DNA of 64,000 nt. It comes from a virus. The stretch is taken from positions 1 through 64,000 of the IMG/VR virus record IMGVR_UViG_3300047548_001390; one strand, given 5' to 3'. This document shows, one piece after another, positions 1-7,939 of this stretch. How positions within the stretch are numbered: the stretch's first letter is position 1; every line of letters starts with the position of its first letter. The notes beneath the pieces are model-generated. The model saw only the letters and a list, made by a program, of their open reading frames with translations. It made no database searches and was not told the origin of the DNA. Both the position numbers and the translations under genes were made by a program.

Positions 1-74
1 GCATCCTTTACGCTTTGCCTGTAGGCTTTGATCGCGGACAAGAAATCCGCGTTGTTAACATAATGATTAGCCAT
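1..74 (-). CDS. 55: Late-transcription sigma factor gp55, N-terminal fragment
   Basis: Only the first 24 codons lie in the window; the gene continues off the left edge. The peptide begins MANHYVNNADFLSAIKAYR. This matches the start of T4-family gp55, which in T4 reads YVNNKELLQAI. gp55 is the phage sigma factor that directs host RNA polymerase to TATAAATA late promoters, which abound in this window. The ATG at 72-74 is preceded by GAAAAGG at good spacing. A sigma70-like promoter lies 33-62 bases upstream, fitting expression before the late genes. Gene order uvsY-uvsW-55 is as in cyanophage T4-likes. The call rests on a short stretch plus synteny. Confidence 0.75.
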   Translation of the reverse strand, partial: MANHYVNNADFLSAIKAYRQSVKD

Positions 75-106
75 AACAACCTTTTCCACATTTTATAAAC
101 ACTTAT

Positions 107-136
107 ATTATATACTGCACAGGGCGGCTCTGTCAA
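107..136 (-). promoter_or_regulatory. Sigma70-type promoter upstream of gene 55
   Basis: On the minus strand TTGACA (131-136) is followed after 18 bases by TATAAT (107-112); an alternative TATATA at 109-114 gives 16-base spacing. It sits directly upstream of gene 55 and would let the late sigma factor be made by unmodified host polymerase. Confidence 0.6.
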
Positions 137-150
137 ATATAAAAATAAAT

Positions 151-179
151 TTGACCTATATTTTTTGGTCCCGTATAAT
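151..179 (+). promoter_or_regulatory. Candidate plus-strand sigma70 promoter (antisense)
   Basis: TTGACC (151-156), a 17-base spacer and TATAAT (174-179) form a near-consensus promoter pointing right. No plus-strand gene follows. A transcript would be antisense to the 212-589 gene and uvsW. The box spacing equals that of the early promoters at the right end of the window. It may be fortuitous in AT-rich DNA. Confidence 0.35.
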
Positions 180-211
180 TTCCTATGTCGGGTTTCATGT
201 AGGGTTATAAA

Positions 212-589
212 TTAATGCTTTGTATCGTTACCTTCGATATAGTTCTTATTATATAATTTAGCTTCTAGCTGATCAAGCATTCTATCTTCTTCAAGTAATG
301 ATTCAATATGTTCTTCCTTTGCAGCATTAGCCTGATCAATTGCATCCAAGAACTTGATTGCAACTTCATGACTGGCAGGAACAACAAATTCAATCTTCTC
401 TTTGTTTATTTCATAAAAGGTCTCATCAGAGAGACTGCAATAAGGAATGAGAGAGAACTTGGATGTATAAGCATTGATCTTAACGAAGTAGGGCTGTTCA
501 ACTTTAATCATATTATCTAAATCACCAACAAGTATTGCCAACACATCTATCCCGTTCTTAAATCTTATAACTGCAACACATTCCGTCAT
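212..589 (-). CDS. Conserved T4-like hypothetical protein (125 aa)
   Basis: The protein has a beta-rich N-terminal part (VAVIRFKNGIDVLAILVGD, then a run of short strands to about residue 75). A charged helical tail follows, with repeated Glu/Lys and a likely coiled coil at residues 80-115. The N-terminal layout (short strand, NG turn, long strand) recalls the small Sm/Hfq-like proteins seen beside uvsW/gene 55 in cyanophages, but that assignment is a guess. The start ATG overlaps the uvsW stop by 4 bases (ATGA), so translation is probably coupled to uvsW. Gene 55 lies downstream. No catalytic motif is visible. Confidence 0.75.
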   Translation of the reverse strand: MTECVAVIRFKNGIDVLAILVGDLDNMIKVEQPYFVKINAYTSKFSLIPYCSLSDETFYEINKEKIEFVVPASHEVAIKFLDAIDQANAAKEEHIESLLEEDRMLDQLEAKLYNKNYIEGNDTKH

Positions 590-2070
590 AAATCCGCCTC
601 TATGAGTTTGATGGGAAATTCCTCTTCCATGTAGAGCTTGTATCTTTCAGCTCCATGCTTGAGAGTGTGGTTCTTCCAAGACTTCCAATGTAGATCATCC
701 GTAATATCAAACAATTTACAATGATCCTTTCCATTATTTAGTCTGAGTCCCCTCCCGATAGATTGCAGATTTCTTATTCGTGATTTAGAAGGTGAAGCAA
801 ATATAATATTCTCAATAGATGGAATGTTAATACCTGTTGAGAACACACCAAACGAAGCGACAACAATAGCATTGCTCTCTTCACTCAAAATATGTCTAAC
901 CTCTTCTCGACTCTCCACATCAGTACCACCATGGATGTAGAATACTTTCTTTCCTTTCGAGTTGTTGTTAATCATGTTATAAAGAACATCACCATGCTTC
1001 TCTACAAACTGAAACAGCACCAATGTATTTCCTTTTGTACTTAAAGCCAGGTTCTTGATGAACGTATTTCTTTTCTCATTTGTAACAAGAAAATCAATTT
1101 CTTGTTGATAGTCCATCTTATTACATGCTTTCCTTACGTCTTCTGGATATTTCAACAACAAAGCAGTAATCTTTAATGGAGATAACTTGCCTTCCTCTTG
1201 GAGTTTTTTTGTAGTAGTTACCCTATGGACTTTCCCAAAGATTCCCTCTAGAACTAAAGTGTTGATCTTTTTATTATCAAGTGAACCAGTAGTACCTATC
1301 CTGTACTTGACATTGGGCATCCTTTCCATAATCGTTGTGAGGGACTTAGCTTTAAATTGATGAGCTTCATCACCGATGATCACATTGAATTGCTGAAACC
1401 AAGCTTTTGGCATGGTGTAAGCAGATTGCCACGTAGTAAAGAGAATATCACTCTCAAACGTTTTTGGAAATCCGGAATACAACTTCTGGCAATGCTCTTG
1501 AACGGGCCATTCGTTTTGCGTAGAATAATCAATAAAGTCTGAGTACATCTGTTCAACAAGAGATGTCGTAGGGACAACAACAATACACTTACGACCACTT
1601 TCAACATGCCATCTACAAATAGAATAGATGATCAAAGACTTGCCAGATCCAGTAGGACTAAGAATTAAAGCTCTATTGTTGTGAAGGGAATGCCAAACAG
1701 CTTCGTTCTGATAATCGTGGACTGTGATAGGTTTACCTCTACCACAAAGATTTAAATCAAGAGTGAACTGTTTGATTGTGTCTAGATCGACGTCAGACTT
1801 TGTGTCGACGTCATTGACATAGTTGATTTCATGTTGGTACTTCTCACAAAACTTCTCAAGATAGTATAGAAGGCCAACATAGAGAGTTTTTCTTAGAGGG
1901 TCTGCTAACCGAACTTTTCCATCCCACAATCTTGCTTTGTATTGGGGGGTAAACCTAGCTCCGGGATAATCGTAAGTAAAATAGTCTACCAGTTCCGATT
2001 CAACACCGACATCGTCACAATAAAATCTTAAAAATACTTCATTAATCTTCTCAACGTTTACGATAGACAT
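586..2070 (-). CDS. uvsW: UvsW RNA/DNA helicase
   Basis: Superfamily 2 helicase of 494 residues (T4 UvsW is 503). Visible motifs are Walker A SPTGSGKS (about residues 138-145), DEAH (234-237), a TGS motif III region and the motif VI signature QSIGRGLR near residue 448. The N-terminal 110 residues carry the UvsW substrate-recognition domain (YKARLWDGKVRL). In T4, UvsW unwinds R-loops and branched DNA, drives the switch from origin- to recombination-dependent replication, and helps branch migration. It lies downstream of uvsY as usual, but a homing endonuclease has been inserted between them; that ORF overlaps the uvsW start by 13 bases, and only a weak AAAG precedes the ATG. Confidence 0.95.
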   Translation of the reverse strand: MSIVNVEKINEVFLRFYCDDVGVESELVDYFTYDYPGARFTPQYKARLWDGKVRLADPLRKTLYVGLLYYLEKFCEKYQHEINYVNDVDTKSDVDLDTIKQFTLDLNLCGRGKPITVHDYQNEAVWHSLHNNRALILSPTGSGKSLIIYSICRWHVESGRKCIVVVPTTSLVEQMYSDFIDYSTQNEWPVQEHCQKLYSGFPKTFESDILFTTWQSAYTMPKAWFQQFNVIIGDEAHQFKAKSLTTIMERMPNVKYRIGTTGSLDNKKINTLVLEGIFGKVHRVTTTKKLQEEGKLSPLKITALLLKYPEDVRKACNKMDYQQEIDFLVTNEKRNTFIKNLALSTKGNTLVLFQFVEKHGDVLYNMINNNSKGKKVFYIHGGTDVESREEVRHILSEESNAIVVASFGVFSTGINIPSIENIIFASPSKSRIRNLQSIGRGLRLNNGKDHCKLFDITDDLHWKSWKNHTLKHGAERYKLYMEEEFPIKLIEADL

Positions 2071-2732
2071 CTTTGTTTACAATTATCAAAATGAAATCGA
2101 TACATTCCAGGGGAGGCCTGTCCTTCTTTACTACAGTGTGGACATTTTATTATAGGACGTTGCTGAGCCGATTGCTTTATTTTTAATCTCACATCTTCTC
2201 TTTTGGAAGGATTTTTATCCCCCGATATATCACGAAACACACCTCGTTCTTTTCTTGTTTTAGCAGCTTTAACTCCAGCTTGTTTACGAATCTCAGGAGT
2301 TTGAACTTCATGGCTTCTTTTTGACATCTCTTTTTGGAACTGAGAATCATTAAACTTGCAATTAGATCTACCCAATCTCCAACCCTCAGGCAGTTCTTTG
2401 TCCTTAGGGAAATACTTATCTACCACCCCGTCAGTTATCCACCTTAATGAAGATACGGTATCCCCACCATCACCTTCTTCTATCTTTAGATTAGCCCATT
2501 CTGCACTTTCTACAACATTAAACTCAATAGATTTTAATTTTGCAATTTTCACAAACTCTTCGTAATCTTCAGTTTGAAATATTACTTCCGTAATAATATT
2601 TTTTCCGTGTTCTTGAACATGTCTTTTCCAGTAGCGACCTGAACCTAGATAAGAATCGTGATTATTTTTTTGTGTGTAACAAAGGTACTTTAACCCAGTG
2701 ACGGCGTGAGTTTTGATCATTAACTTGTGCAT
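2058..2732 (-). CDS. Free-standing homing endonuclease (GIY-YIG/Seg-like, tentative)
   Basis: The chosen ATG (2730-2732) has an ideal AAAGGAGA upstream. Translation starts MHKLMIKTHAVTGLKYLCYT with YLGSGRYWKRHVQEHG following, an N-terminal block typical of phage-borne putative homing endonucleases. The middle carries NUMOD3-like DNA-binding repeats (GDKNPSKRED, around residues 175-185). The C-terminus has a zinc-finger-like CPHC...H...C arrangement. It is inserted between uvsY and uvsW, a common niche for such genes, and is non-essential by analogy. The nuclease fold is inferred from resemblance; I see no clean GIY...YIG pair. It has its own late promoter within a hairpin that covers the start region. 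Confidence 0.7.
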   Translation of the reverse strand: MHKLMIKTHAVTGLKYLCYTQKNNHDSYLGSGRYWKRHVQEHGKNIITEVIFQTEDYEEFVKIAKLKSIEFNVVESAEWANLKIEEGDGGDTVSSLRWITDGVVDKYFPKDKELPEGWRLGRSNCKFNDSQFQKEMSKRSHEVQTPEIRKQAGVKAAKTRKERGVFRDISGDKNPSKREDVRLKIKQSAQQRPIIKCPHCSKEGQASPGMYRFHFDNCKQRCLS

Positions 2733-2768
2733 AAGAATCTCCTTTGTTGTATTTATAAAGATTCTTAT
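2731..2768 (-). promoter_or_regulatory. Inverted repeat occluding the endonuclease ribosome-binding site
   Basis: A perfect 10-bp inverted repeat (2731-2740 and 2759-2768) encloses the Shine-Dalgarno sequence, with the first two bases of the ATG in the 3' arm. The 18-base loop also holds the late promoter 2750-2757. RNA reading through from uvsY can form the hairpin and hide the start. RNA started at the late promoter lacks the 5' arm. Confidence 0.7.
2750..2757 (-). promoter_or_regulatory. T4-type late promoter for the 2058-2732 endonuclease
   Basis: Perfect TATAAATA on the minus strand. Initiation would fall about 6 bases downstream, just before AAAGGAGA and the ATG, giving a very short leader. 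Confidence 0.75.
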
Positions 2769-2778
2769 CTTGCCGTCA

Positions 2779-3216
2779 TTATGATCCTGCAAGAAATTGC
2801 TTCCAAGTTATGCCATTTTTAATTTGCCAATCTCGCTGCTTGATCTGAGACATAATCGATTCTATTGCATACAGGACTGTGTCCATGTATTCTAATCGAA
2901 CCTGAACTTGAGATAGATCTTCGTCACCTTTTAGAAACTCATCCATCTCAGCTTTGAGGGGTTTGGTGTATTGCCATTGATCCCATTCAAGCTGTTTCAA
3001 TTCGTCTTTTGAAAGCTCACCACGATAATAGCGAAACTTCAGCTTTCGAAGATTGTTGTATTCGATCTCAAGTTTTGTCTTTCGGAGCTTTGCATCTACA
3101 AGCAGCTTTAGGTATTTAGCATGCAGTTTTGCGGTGTGGATTGAAGCCTCACCAAGGTGATTATCATCAATTGAGCTGTCTGCTTCCCACATCACCAACA
3201 CATCATCAAGTTTCAT
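2779..3216 (-). CDS. uvsY: UvsY recombination mediator
   Basis: A 145-residue, highly charged, mostly helical protein (T4 UvsY is 137). It starts MKLDDVLVMWEADSSIDD and has the UvsY pattern of an N-terminal helix followed by KLEIEYNNLRKLKFRYYRGE and a C-terminal amphipathic helix ending WQIKNGITWKQFLAG. UvsY loads the UvsX recombinase onto gp32-coated single-stranded DNA. Position between the gp3-like gene and uvsW is the cyanophage-type order. An endonuclease gene now separates it from uvsW. Confidence 0.9.
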   Translation of the reverse strand: MKLDDVLVMWEADSSIDDNHLGEASIHTAKLHAKYLKLLVDAKLRKTKLEIEYNNLRKLKFRYYRGELSKDELKQLEWDQWQYTKPLKAEMDEFLKGDEDLSQVQVRLEYMDTVLYAIESIMSQIKQRDWQIKNGITWKQFLAGS

Positions 3217-3231
3217 ATCAAATCCTATCAG

Positions 3232-3765
3232 TTATTCTATACGGTAGTAAGTATACCTGAAATTCGCATTTCCGGCAAGATAAACTACATCGGAAACGGT
3301 AGATTGCAATTGAATAGAGGATAGTGCAGTTGGGAACAAGTTGATGAACAAAATTGTCTTTATTGATGTACCAAAAGCATTTAAAATACTTAGCGTGCCA
3401 TCAGAATACCCAGCTAAGAGTTGATTTCTGTTTAATTCATCTGTTCTTGAAGAGATGAAGTTTTTGTATTGGTCATGTGATTGAGGAAATCCAAGACCCA
3501 CCATCCAGTTGTGAATAGCAACATAATTGGTCATATCACTGTCAATCAAAAATGTCATCGACAAATCACCAAATGTCAGTTTCTCGCCAGGCATTGGAGC
3601 ATTGACCAAAGGATTACCGAAGTCGGCAGCTGGAAGGTCCAAAGATGGAAGAGTTATTTCTTGACAGAAAAATGTCACCTCTGGAAGTTTTTGAATATTA
3701 AACTTAAAGCCATTATTCTGTAACGGACTAATGTTTGAAGGTACTGGACACGATAATGATTGCAT
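3232..3765 (-). CDS. 3: Tail completion protein gp3-like (tail-tube fold)
   Basis: About 177 residues (T4 gp3 is 176). The sequence has the tail-tube-like pattern FKFNIQKLPEVTFFCQEITL, then PGEKLTFGDLSMTFLID and a Trp-rich helix NYVAIHNWMVGLGFP, which also resembles gp19 and gp54. In T4, gp3 caps the tail tube below the neck. The second ATG (3763-3765) is preferred because AAGGA lies 6 bases upstream; the first ATG (3771) touches it. In T4-like cyanophages gp3 follows gp23, as here. gp54 is the main alternative. Confidence 0.65.
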   Translation of the reverse strand: MQSLSCPVPSNISPLQNNGFKFNIQKLPEVTFFCQEITLPSLDLPAADFGNPLVNAPMPGEKLTFGDLSMTFLIDSDMTNYVAIHNWMVGLGFPQSHDQYKNFISSRTDELNRNQLLAGYSDGTLSILNAFGTSIKTILFINLFPTALSSIQLQSTVSDVVYLAGNANFRYTYYRIE

Positions 3766-3793
3766 AATCATTCCTTCTATTGTTTGATGTTTC

Positions 3794-3801
3794 TATTTAT
3801 T
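3794..3801 (-). promoter_or_regulatory. Late promoter for the gp3-like gene
   Basis: AATAAATA on the minus strand, just past the gp23 terminator and 29 bases upstream of the start codon. Confidence 0.55.
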
Positions 3802-3830
3802 GAAAAAGAAACCCGCCGAAGCGGGTTTCT
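3801..3830 (-). terminator. Intrinsic terminator after gene 23
   Basis: On the minus strand a perfect 10-bp stem (AGAAACCCGC / GCGGGTTTCT) closed by a TTCG tetraloop is followed by a T tract. It begins 25 bases after the major capsid gene stop and ends the abundant gp23 message. Confidence 0.9.
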
Positions 3831-3854
3831 TACTAGCAGAACTAACTAACTAAA

Positions 3855-5171
3855 TTACATCAAGTTCGTAACCGCGACCTTCCTATAATAATAATTCTTG
3901 TTAGCGGTCAAGTCACCCTGTGAACCCGAAGAATCGTCGAGGTCAACAAATGGGTTAGCAACCATGCCATAACGTGTCTTGAAGCCAATCTTTGGTTGGA
4001 AGCTGTTAGGATCAACAGCACGAACCATTTGGAGAGGAACGTATGGGCAGTAGAACAGACCAGCATCAAAAGCGGATGTGCCTTTGTAGCCAACCATGAA
4101 GAACTGAGTGGCGGACTGGTTAGCAGCATATGGATCAACATACACTTTGTACTTACCATTCAACACACCAGCGAAAGTTGTCGAAGCTTCGTCAACGTTC
4201 AAGCCAGTCGAGAGAGCAGGAGCGTAGTCGAGAACACCAGCCATTGCAAGAGCAGAAGCAACGTCGCTCGAGCAGAGGATGAAGTTACCACGGCCACGAC
4301 GTGTTTGCTGCGCAATCGCGTTAGCTTCACGTTCGATTTGGAACAACATGCCCTTGAATTTCTCAACAGACCAACGGCCGTTAGCGTCAACGTCCAAGTC
4401 AAATGTACCAGCGTTAGCTGTACCGACCTGAGCACCTGGCTTAGCAGTTGCGTAGATTGTGCGAATAACTTCGCGGTTGATTTCAGCAAGAATCTCTGCG
4501 GAGAGAATGTTGCTCAACTCGCCTTCAGCGTCAAGACCATGAACTGCTTTCAAGTCCTGAGCGAGTTCGAGAGAGTATTCAGCTTTCAGAGCGCGTGTCT
4601 TAGCAACAACGCTGGTCTTCTCGATCGAGAAAGCCATCTGAGCGAACGAACCGTCACCAACACCACCTTGGCCAAGAGCTTCAGCAGCAGCTGTCGTGAT
4701 ACCACGGCCAGTTGTAACAGAGCCAGTCCATGGGGAAAGGTCGGAGTCGTTTGTGCCGTCACCGGAGAAACCAGTATCAGCTTCGTTAAACAAAGCTTCC
4801 GTACCGTTCTGTGTGCTGTAGCGTGACTTCATAGCGAAGATCAAGCCAGTTGGCTGAGTCATTGGCTGAACGCCGCAAACGTCATAAGCGATCAACTGAG
4901 GCATTGCACGGCGAACCAAGCTGATCAAAACTGGGTCGTAACCTGCAACGGTACCTGTAGCAGCACCAGCACCACCGAGGGCGAGGCCTGTACCACCAGC
5001 GTTAGCTGGAGCAGCTTCGAAGAGAGCTTCAGCTTGCTTGCGCATTTCGCGCTCTTGGTTTTCCAAGAGAACAGCTGTAACTTCTTTACGGTAGTTGTCT
5101 TTGATTTGTGGAAGGGCGTCGTGGTTAAGAACTGGAGCCCATTTTTCCATTAATTGTTTACGATCGGACAT
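3855..5171 (-). CDS. 23: Major capsid protein gp23
   Basis: A 438-residue T4-family major capsid protein (T4 is 521), forming the hexamers of the head. The N-terminus MSDRKQLMEKWAPVLNH and the run DPVLISLVRRAMPQLIAYD followed by GVQPMTQPTGLIFAMK are hallmark gp23 sequence. Residues LFE (50-52) before AAPANAGG fit the gp21 cleavage consensus (L/I-x-E), so the first 52 residues are probably a propeptide. It is preceded by scaffold gene 22 and followed by a strong terminator. The ORF is shorter than in T4, consistent with loss of insertion-domain sequence as in marine relatives. Confidence 0.97.
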   Translation of the reverse strand: MSDRKQLMEKWAPVLNHDALPQIKDNYRKEVTAVLLENQEREMRKQAEALFEAAPANAGGTGLALGGAGAATGTVAGYDPVLISLVRRAMPQLIAYDVCGVQPMTQPTGLIFAMKSRYSTQNGTEALFNEADTGFSGDGTNDSDLSPWTGSVTTGRGITTAAAEALGQGGVGDGSFAQMAFSIEKTSVVAKTRALKAEYSLELAQDLKAVHGLDAEGELSNILSAEILAEINREVIRTIYATAKPGAQVGTANAGTFDLDVDANGRWSVEKFKGMLFQIEREANAIAQQTRRGRGNFILCSSDVASALAMAGVLDYAPALSTGLNVDEASTTFAGVLNGKYKVYVDPYAANQSATQFFMVGYKGTSAFDAGLFYCPYVPLQMVRAVDPNSFQPKIGFKTRYGMVANPFVDLDDSSGSQGDLTANKNYYYRKVAVTNLM

Positions 5172-5182
5172 TTTGTTTCCTT

Positions 5183-6163
5183 TTATTTAAGATTGTCTAA
5201 TACTGACAAGTAACCCTTGATCGAAGGATCAACAACCTTAGCTGTCTTCTCTTCTGTCAGAGTAACTGGAGTATCTGTTACTACGGATTCAACAACAGGA
5301 GTTGTTGCCTTGTTTGTGAAATAGCTTTCACGAATTGTCTGTGCTTTCTTCTGGAAAGTTTCGACGCCGTCAAATTCCAACTCTTCGATTAAAGCGAAGA
5401 ATTTTTCTTTGTCAGTCTCAACCAAACCTTCGGCAAGTTCAGCAGCAACCTGACCAACTTGATACTCGGTCAATTGCTTGTTCAACTCGACGTTAGTATT
5501 GAATTGCTCGTCTAACTTCGATTTCATTTCAGCAAGCTGCTGTTCCATTTCACCAAGCACATCGAATTTTTCTTCAGGAATATCGATATAGTGCTCTTCG
5601 AAAAGAGACTTCAACCCACCAACGAAGCCTTCCAAAATTTCAGACTTCATACCACTCTCAAGGGCAATTTCATTCTGTTCCATCCACTGCTCGACTACGT
5701 AGTCAAGATATCCATCAACTTTTTCAACAAGACCCTCTTTAATGCTTTCGACTTCTTCAGCAAGTTTTGCTTCGTAAGCCTCATCCAACTTTTGTACTTC
5801 TTCTTTAACTCTATTCATAACAGCTGCTTCAAAAATTGTAGCAGCTTTTTCTTTGAATTCTTCTGTAAGATCTTCACCAGCAACCAAAGCGTCGATATCT
5901 TCTTTCATACCGGCAATGTGGCTTGCTTCTTGAGCAGATTCACCTTTGTTAACAACGTTAGCGGTCTTGGCTTTTCCACCAACTTCCTGTTTGTCAACGT
6001 TGTTCTTTTTGTTTTCTTCGTTCTCACCTTCGACGCTTGTAACGCCATCGGTCTTAGGAGTCATTTCTTCCTCAGCTAAAACCTCTTCAACGATAGATTC
6101 TTCTTGTGTTTCAACTTTTTTAGATTCAGCAAGAATATCTGCAATTTTTTGTTCGATAGACAT
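5183..6163 (-). CDS. 22: Prohead core scaffold protein gp22
   Basis: A very acidic, Glu/Lys-rich helical protein of 326 residues (T4 is 269) directly upstream of gene 23. Long coiled-coil segments (about residues 85-260) and the lack of globular motifs suit a scaffold that is degraded by gp21 during prohead maturation. Several LxE-type sites are present. A late promoter lies 25 bases upstream. Identification rests on composition and position between genes 21 and 23. Confidence 0.85.
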   Translation of the reverse strand: MSIEQKIADILAESKKVETQEESIVEEVLAEEEMTPKTDGVTSVEGENEENKKNNVDKQEVGGKAKTANVVNKGESAQEASHIAGMKEDIDALVAGEDLTEEFKEKAATIFEAAVMNRVKEEVQKLDEAYEAKLAEEVESIKEGLVEKVDGYLDYVVEQWMEQNEIALESGMKSEILEGFVGGLKSLFEEHYIDIPEEKFDVLGEMEQQLAEMKSKLDEQFNTNVELNKQLTEYQVGQVAAELAEGLVETDKEKFFALIEELEFDGVETFQKKAQTIRESYFTNKATTPVVESVVTDTPVTLTEEKTAKVVDPSIKGYLSVLDNLK

Positions 6164-6187
6164 AAGTTTCTCCTGTAAACTCTATAT

Positions 6188-6195
6188 TATTTATA
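6188..6195 (-). promoter_or_regulatory. Late promoter for genes 22-23
   Basis: Perfect TATAAATA on the minus strand, 25 bases upstream of the gene 22 start; an AGGAGA ribosome-binding site follows. Confidence 0.75.
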
Positions 6196-6235
6196 CAATT
6201 AAAGTTTTCACATAATCCATTATTGTTATTTGGTA

Positions 6236-6808
6236 TTAACTACCTAGTAACTTATTTAAGTAGTAGTAATTAATACCCAAAGCATCAATTGCTTCTTTCT
6301 TGCAGCTATAATGAATTCCATTCACAATAACCGGCTTTGCTGCAGGAGCTCCTCCACCTCTTCGGCTTTCGCAAAACTCCTGCGATCTTTTTTTACCTCT
6401 GTTTGATTCGGCTCGAGCATTGACGTATTCCGGCAATTGCTTCCTACCTTTTTTAGCTTCACTGAGTTTTCTTCTCGTTTCGCTAGACGGTTTTCTTCCT
6501 AAATTAGCCAACCTCATTTTATGTCTCGTTACATCTGATTTATTAGATGTACCTTCACCTCCGTCAGTCTGATTATGTAAGATACCTGTGCCAATATCCT
6601 TACGACCATACCACAGAATGTATCTTCTTTCGAGTGCAAGAGCACCAACCTCAGTCAATTTATGCTCTAGAAAAACTATTCTCGCCTTATCTTTAGGAGG
6701 TCTATGACCAACTGTTGAAACAAAAGCGCGGTTTGCTTGACCTTTGCCAATATAATATGGCGTACCATCTTCGCGTAAATAAGCATAAACGTAGAACTTC
6801 AACATCAT
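6236..6808 (-). CDS. GIY-YIG homing endonuclease
   Basis: A 190-residue protein with a canonical GIY-YIG start, [19 protein letters not shown] (residues 5-23), a conserved ERRYILWYG helix and [13 protein letters not shown]3-type repeats ([17 protein letters not shown]) and a C-terminal NUMOD1-like segment ([12 protein letters not shown]) for DNA binding follow. It is a free-standing homing endonuclease placed between genes 21 and 22. The ATG overlaps the gp21 stop (TAATG) and has no good ribosome-binding site of its own, so it probably depends on reinitiation after gp21. Confidence 0.9.
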   Translation of the reverse strand: MMLKFYVYAYLREDGTPYYIGKGQANRAFVSTVGHRPPKDKARIVFLEHKLTEVGALALERRYILWYGRKDIGTGILHNQTDGGEGTSNKSDVTRHKMRLANLGRKPSSETRRKLSEAKKGRKQLPEYVNARAESNRGKKRSQEFCESRRGGGAPAAKPVIVNGIHYSCKKEAIDALGINYYYLNKLLGS

Positions 6809-6833
6809 TACTTAATATTGTTCAGGAAGTTCT
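6793..6833 (-). repeat. Inverted repeat around the GIY-YIG endonuclease start
   Basis: An 8-bp perfect inverted repeat (6793-6800 and 6826-6833) puts the gp21 stop and the endonuclease ATGATG in a 25-base loop. No late promoter lies inside, unlike the repeats at the other two endonucleases. Confidence 0.4.
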
Positions 6834-7461
6834 GAAACATTCTTGCTTGAGATTCTGCCAACTGTTTAGTCGACATTTTTTTAATGTCAGATTTAAGCTG
6901 CTCAGCCATAACCCAAGATTTTGTAGATGCGTTATACACCCACTCAGCTCCTTCCATCACCCCTTCAACAAAAGCATCAGGAGCAGAAGGATCTGCAACG
7001 ATATCAGCAGCAGTAGCTAGCATGAAATCGTCTTGAACAAGGTTCACACCATTTTTTTGAACAAGTGAACCCATACCACGAGAAGATACGCCAAGCTGTG
7101 CACCTTCATCAATCAAAGACTTAACAATCTTGCCATATGGTGTATCCATAATCTTTGCTTTTCCAACCCAATTATTACCATCAAGTTTCAACGACTTGAT
7201 CATGTGGGAGACGCGGTCAAGATTAATGGTTGGGGAATCGGGATGACCTAATTCACCAAAAGCACGATTTTTAGTAATGTATTCTTTGTTGTAACGGTTA
7301 ACTTCTTTCTCCATGATCTCTCTTGGATACATACGACCGTTACGGTTCTTTAAGTTAGATTGGAGGAATACGCCTTCAATAAAGTACGATTTTTCTTTCG
7401 TCCCTTTGGCTTCCTCAACAATCAACTTAACTTCTTCTGTGTGTTCCTTTATGAGCTTCAC
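6808..7461 (-). CDS. 21: Prohead protease gp21
   Basis: Serine protease of the assemblin/herpesvirus type, 217 residues (T4 is 212). Catalytic candidates are His73 in GELGHP and Ser126/127 in GVSSRG; the conserved ADPSAPDAF segment follows. It cleaves the scaffold, gp23 and itself at L/I-x-E sites before DNA packaging. Its position between the core genes and gene 22 is canonical, apart from the endonuclease inserted directly after it. Confidence 0.93.
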   Translation of the reverse strand: MKLIKEHTEEVKLIVEEAKGTKEKSYFIEGVFLQSNLKNRNGRMYPREIMEKEVNRYNKEYITKNRAFGELGHPDSPTINLDRVSHMIKSLKLDGNNWVGKAKIMDTPYGKIVKSLIDEGAQLGVSSRGMGSLVQKNGVNLVQDDFMLATAADIVADPSAPDAFVEGVMEGAEWVYNASTKSWVMAEQLKSDIKKMSTKQLAESQARMFQNFLNNIK

Positions 7462-7470
7462 TATATTTCC

Positions 7471-7938
7471 TTAAGGAGCTACGTAGTCTGGGCTACCGTT
7501 AATTGTTGTGCTAGCACCAACACGAGTTGGATCATCATAAGCACCGTATGTAGCATCTTCAACTTTAGTCTTATAGCCACCAGTCTTACGGATTCTCAAC
7601 CAGCAAGAAGCTTGAGCTCCAGAAATGGCAACTACGATATCAGATGCAGCACCAATTGTATCAGGAGGCATATCCTGACCGCTAAAATCTAAAAATCCAG
7701 CAGCGTTAGCTTGCAATGTCATAACAACGACACTATTACGTGTAATCGTGATAACACCATCTGCAGCACCAGTCCATGTTACTCCAGCAATTGTTGCTGT
7801 TTGGGTTTCACCGTCTAATGCTTGATTAGAAAGTAACAAATCAGTTGCTAATGCGATTGTTGCAGAACCGTCTGTGCCAGACACTTTTACAACAGCTTCC
7901 TGAGCAACATTTTTTAAAATAGTTTTGACGACTGCCAT
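7471..7938 (-). CDS. Putative small virion structural protein (155 aa)
   Basis: A beta-rich, Ala/Thr/Gly-rich protein with the look of a phage structural or decoration protein (ATIAGVTWTGAADGVITITR, then WLRIRKTGGYK and YGAYDDPTRVG). It lies between prohead core genes and gene 21, where marine T4-likes carry extra small structural genes. A capsid decoration role is possible but not shown. No catalytic motif is visible. Confidence 0.7.
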   Translation of the reverse strand: MAVVKTILKNVAQEAVVKVSGTDGSATIALATDLLLSNQALDGETQTATIAGVTWTGAADGVITITRNSVVVMTLQANAAGFLDFSGQDMPPDTIGAASDIVVAISGAQASCWLRIRKTGGYKTKVEDATYGAYDDPTRVGASTTINGSPDYVAP

Positions 7939-7939
7939 T

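Noticed and set aside
3996-4826. Long plus-strand open frame opposite gene 23
   Set aside because: It is a shadow of the highly biased gp23 coding sequence; its product is Ser/Cys/Val-rich without recognisable domains, and no start signal precedes it.
5172-5182. TAAATAAA before gene 23 as a late promoter
   Set aside because: It does not match TATAAATA or its variants in phase, and is made by the last codons and stop of gene 22.
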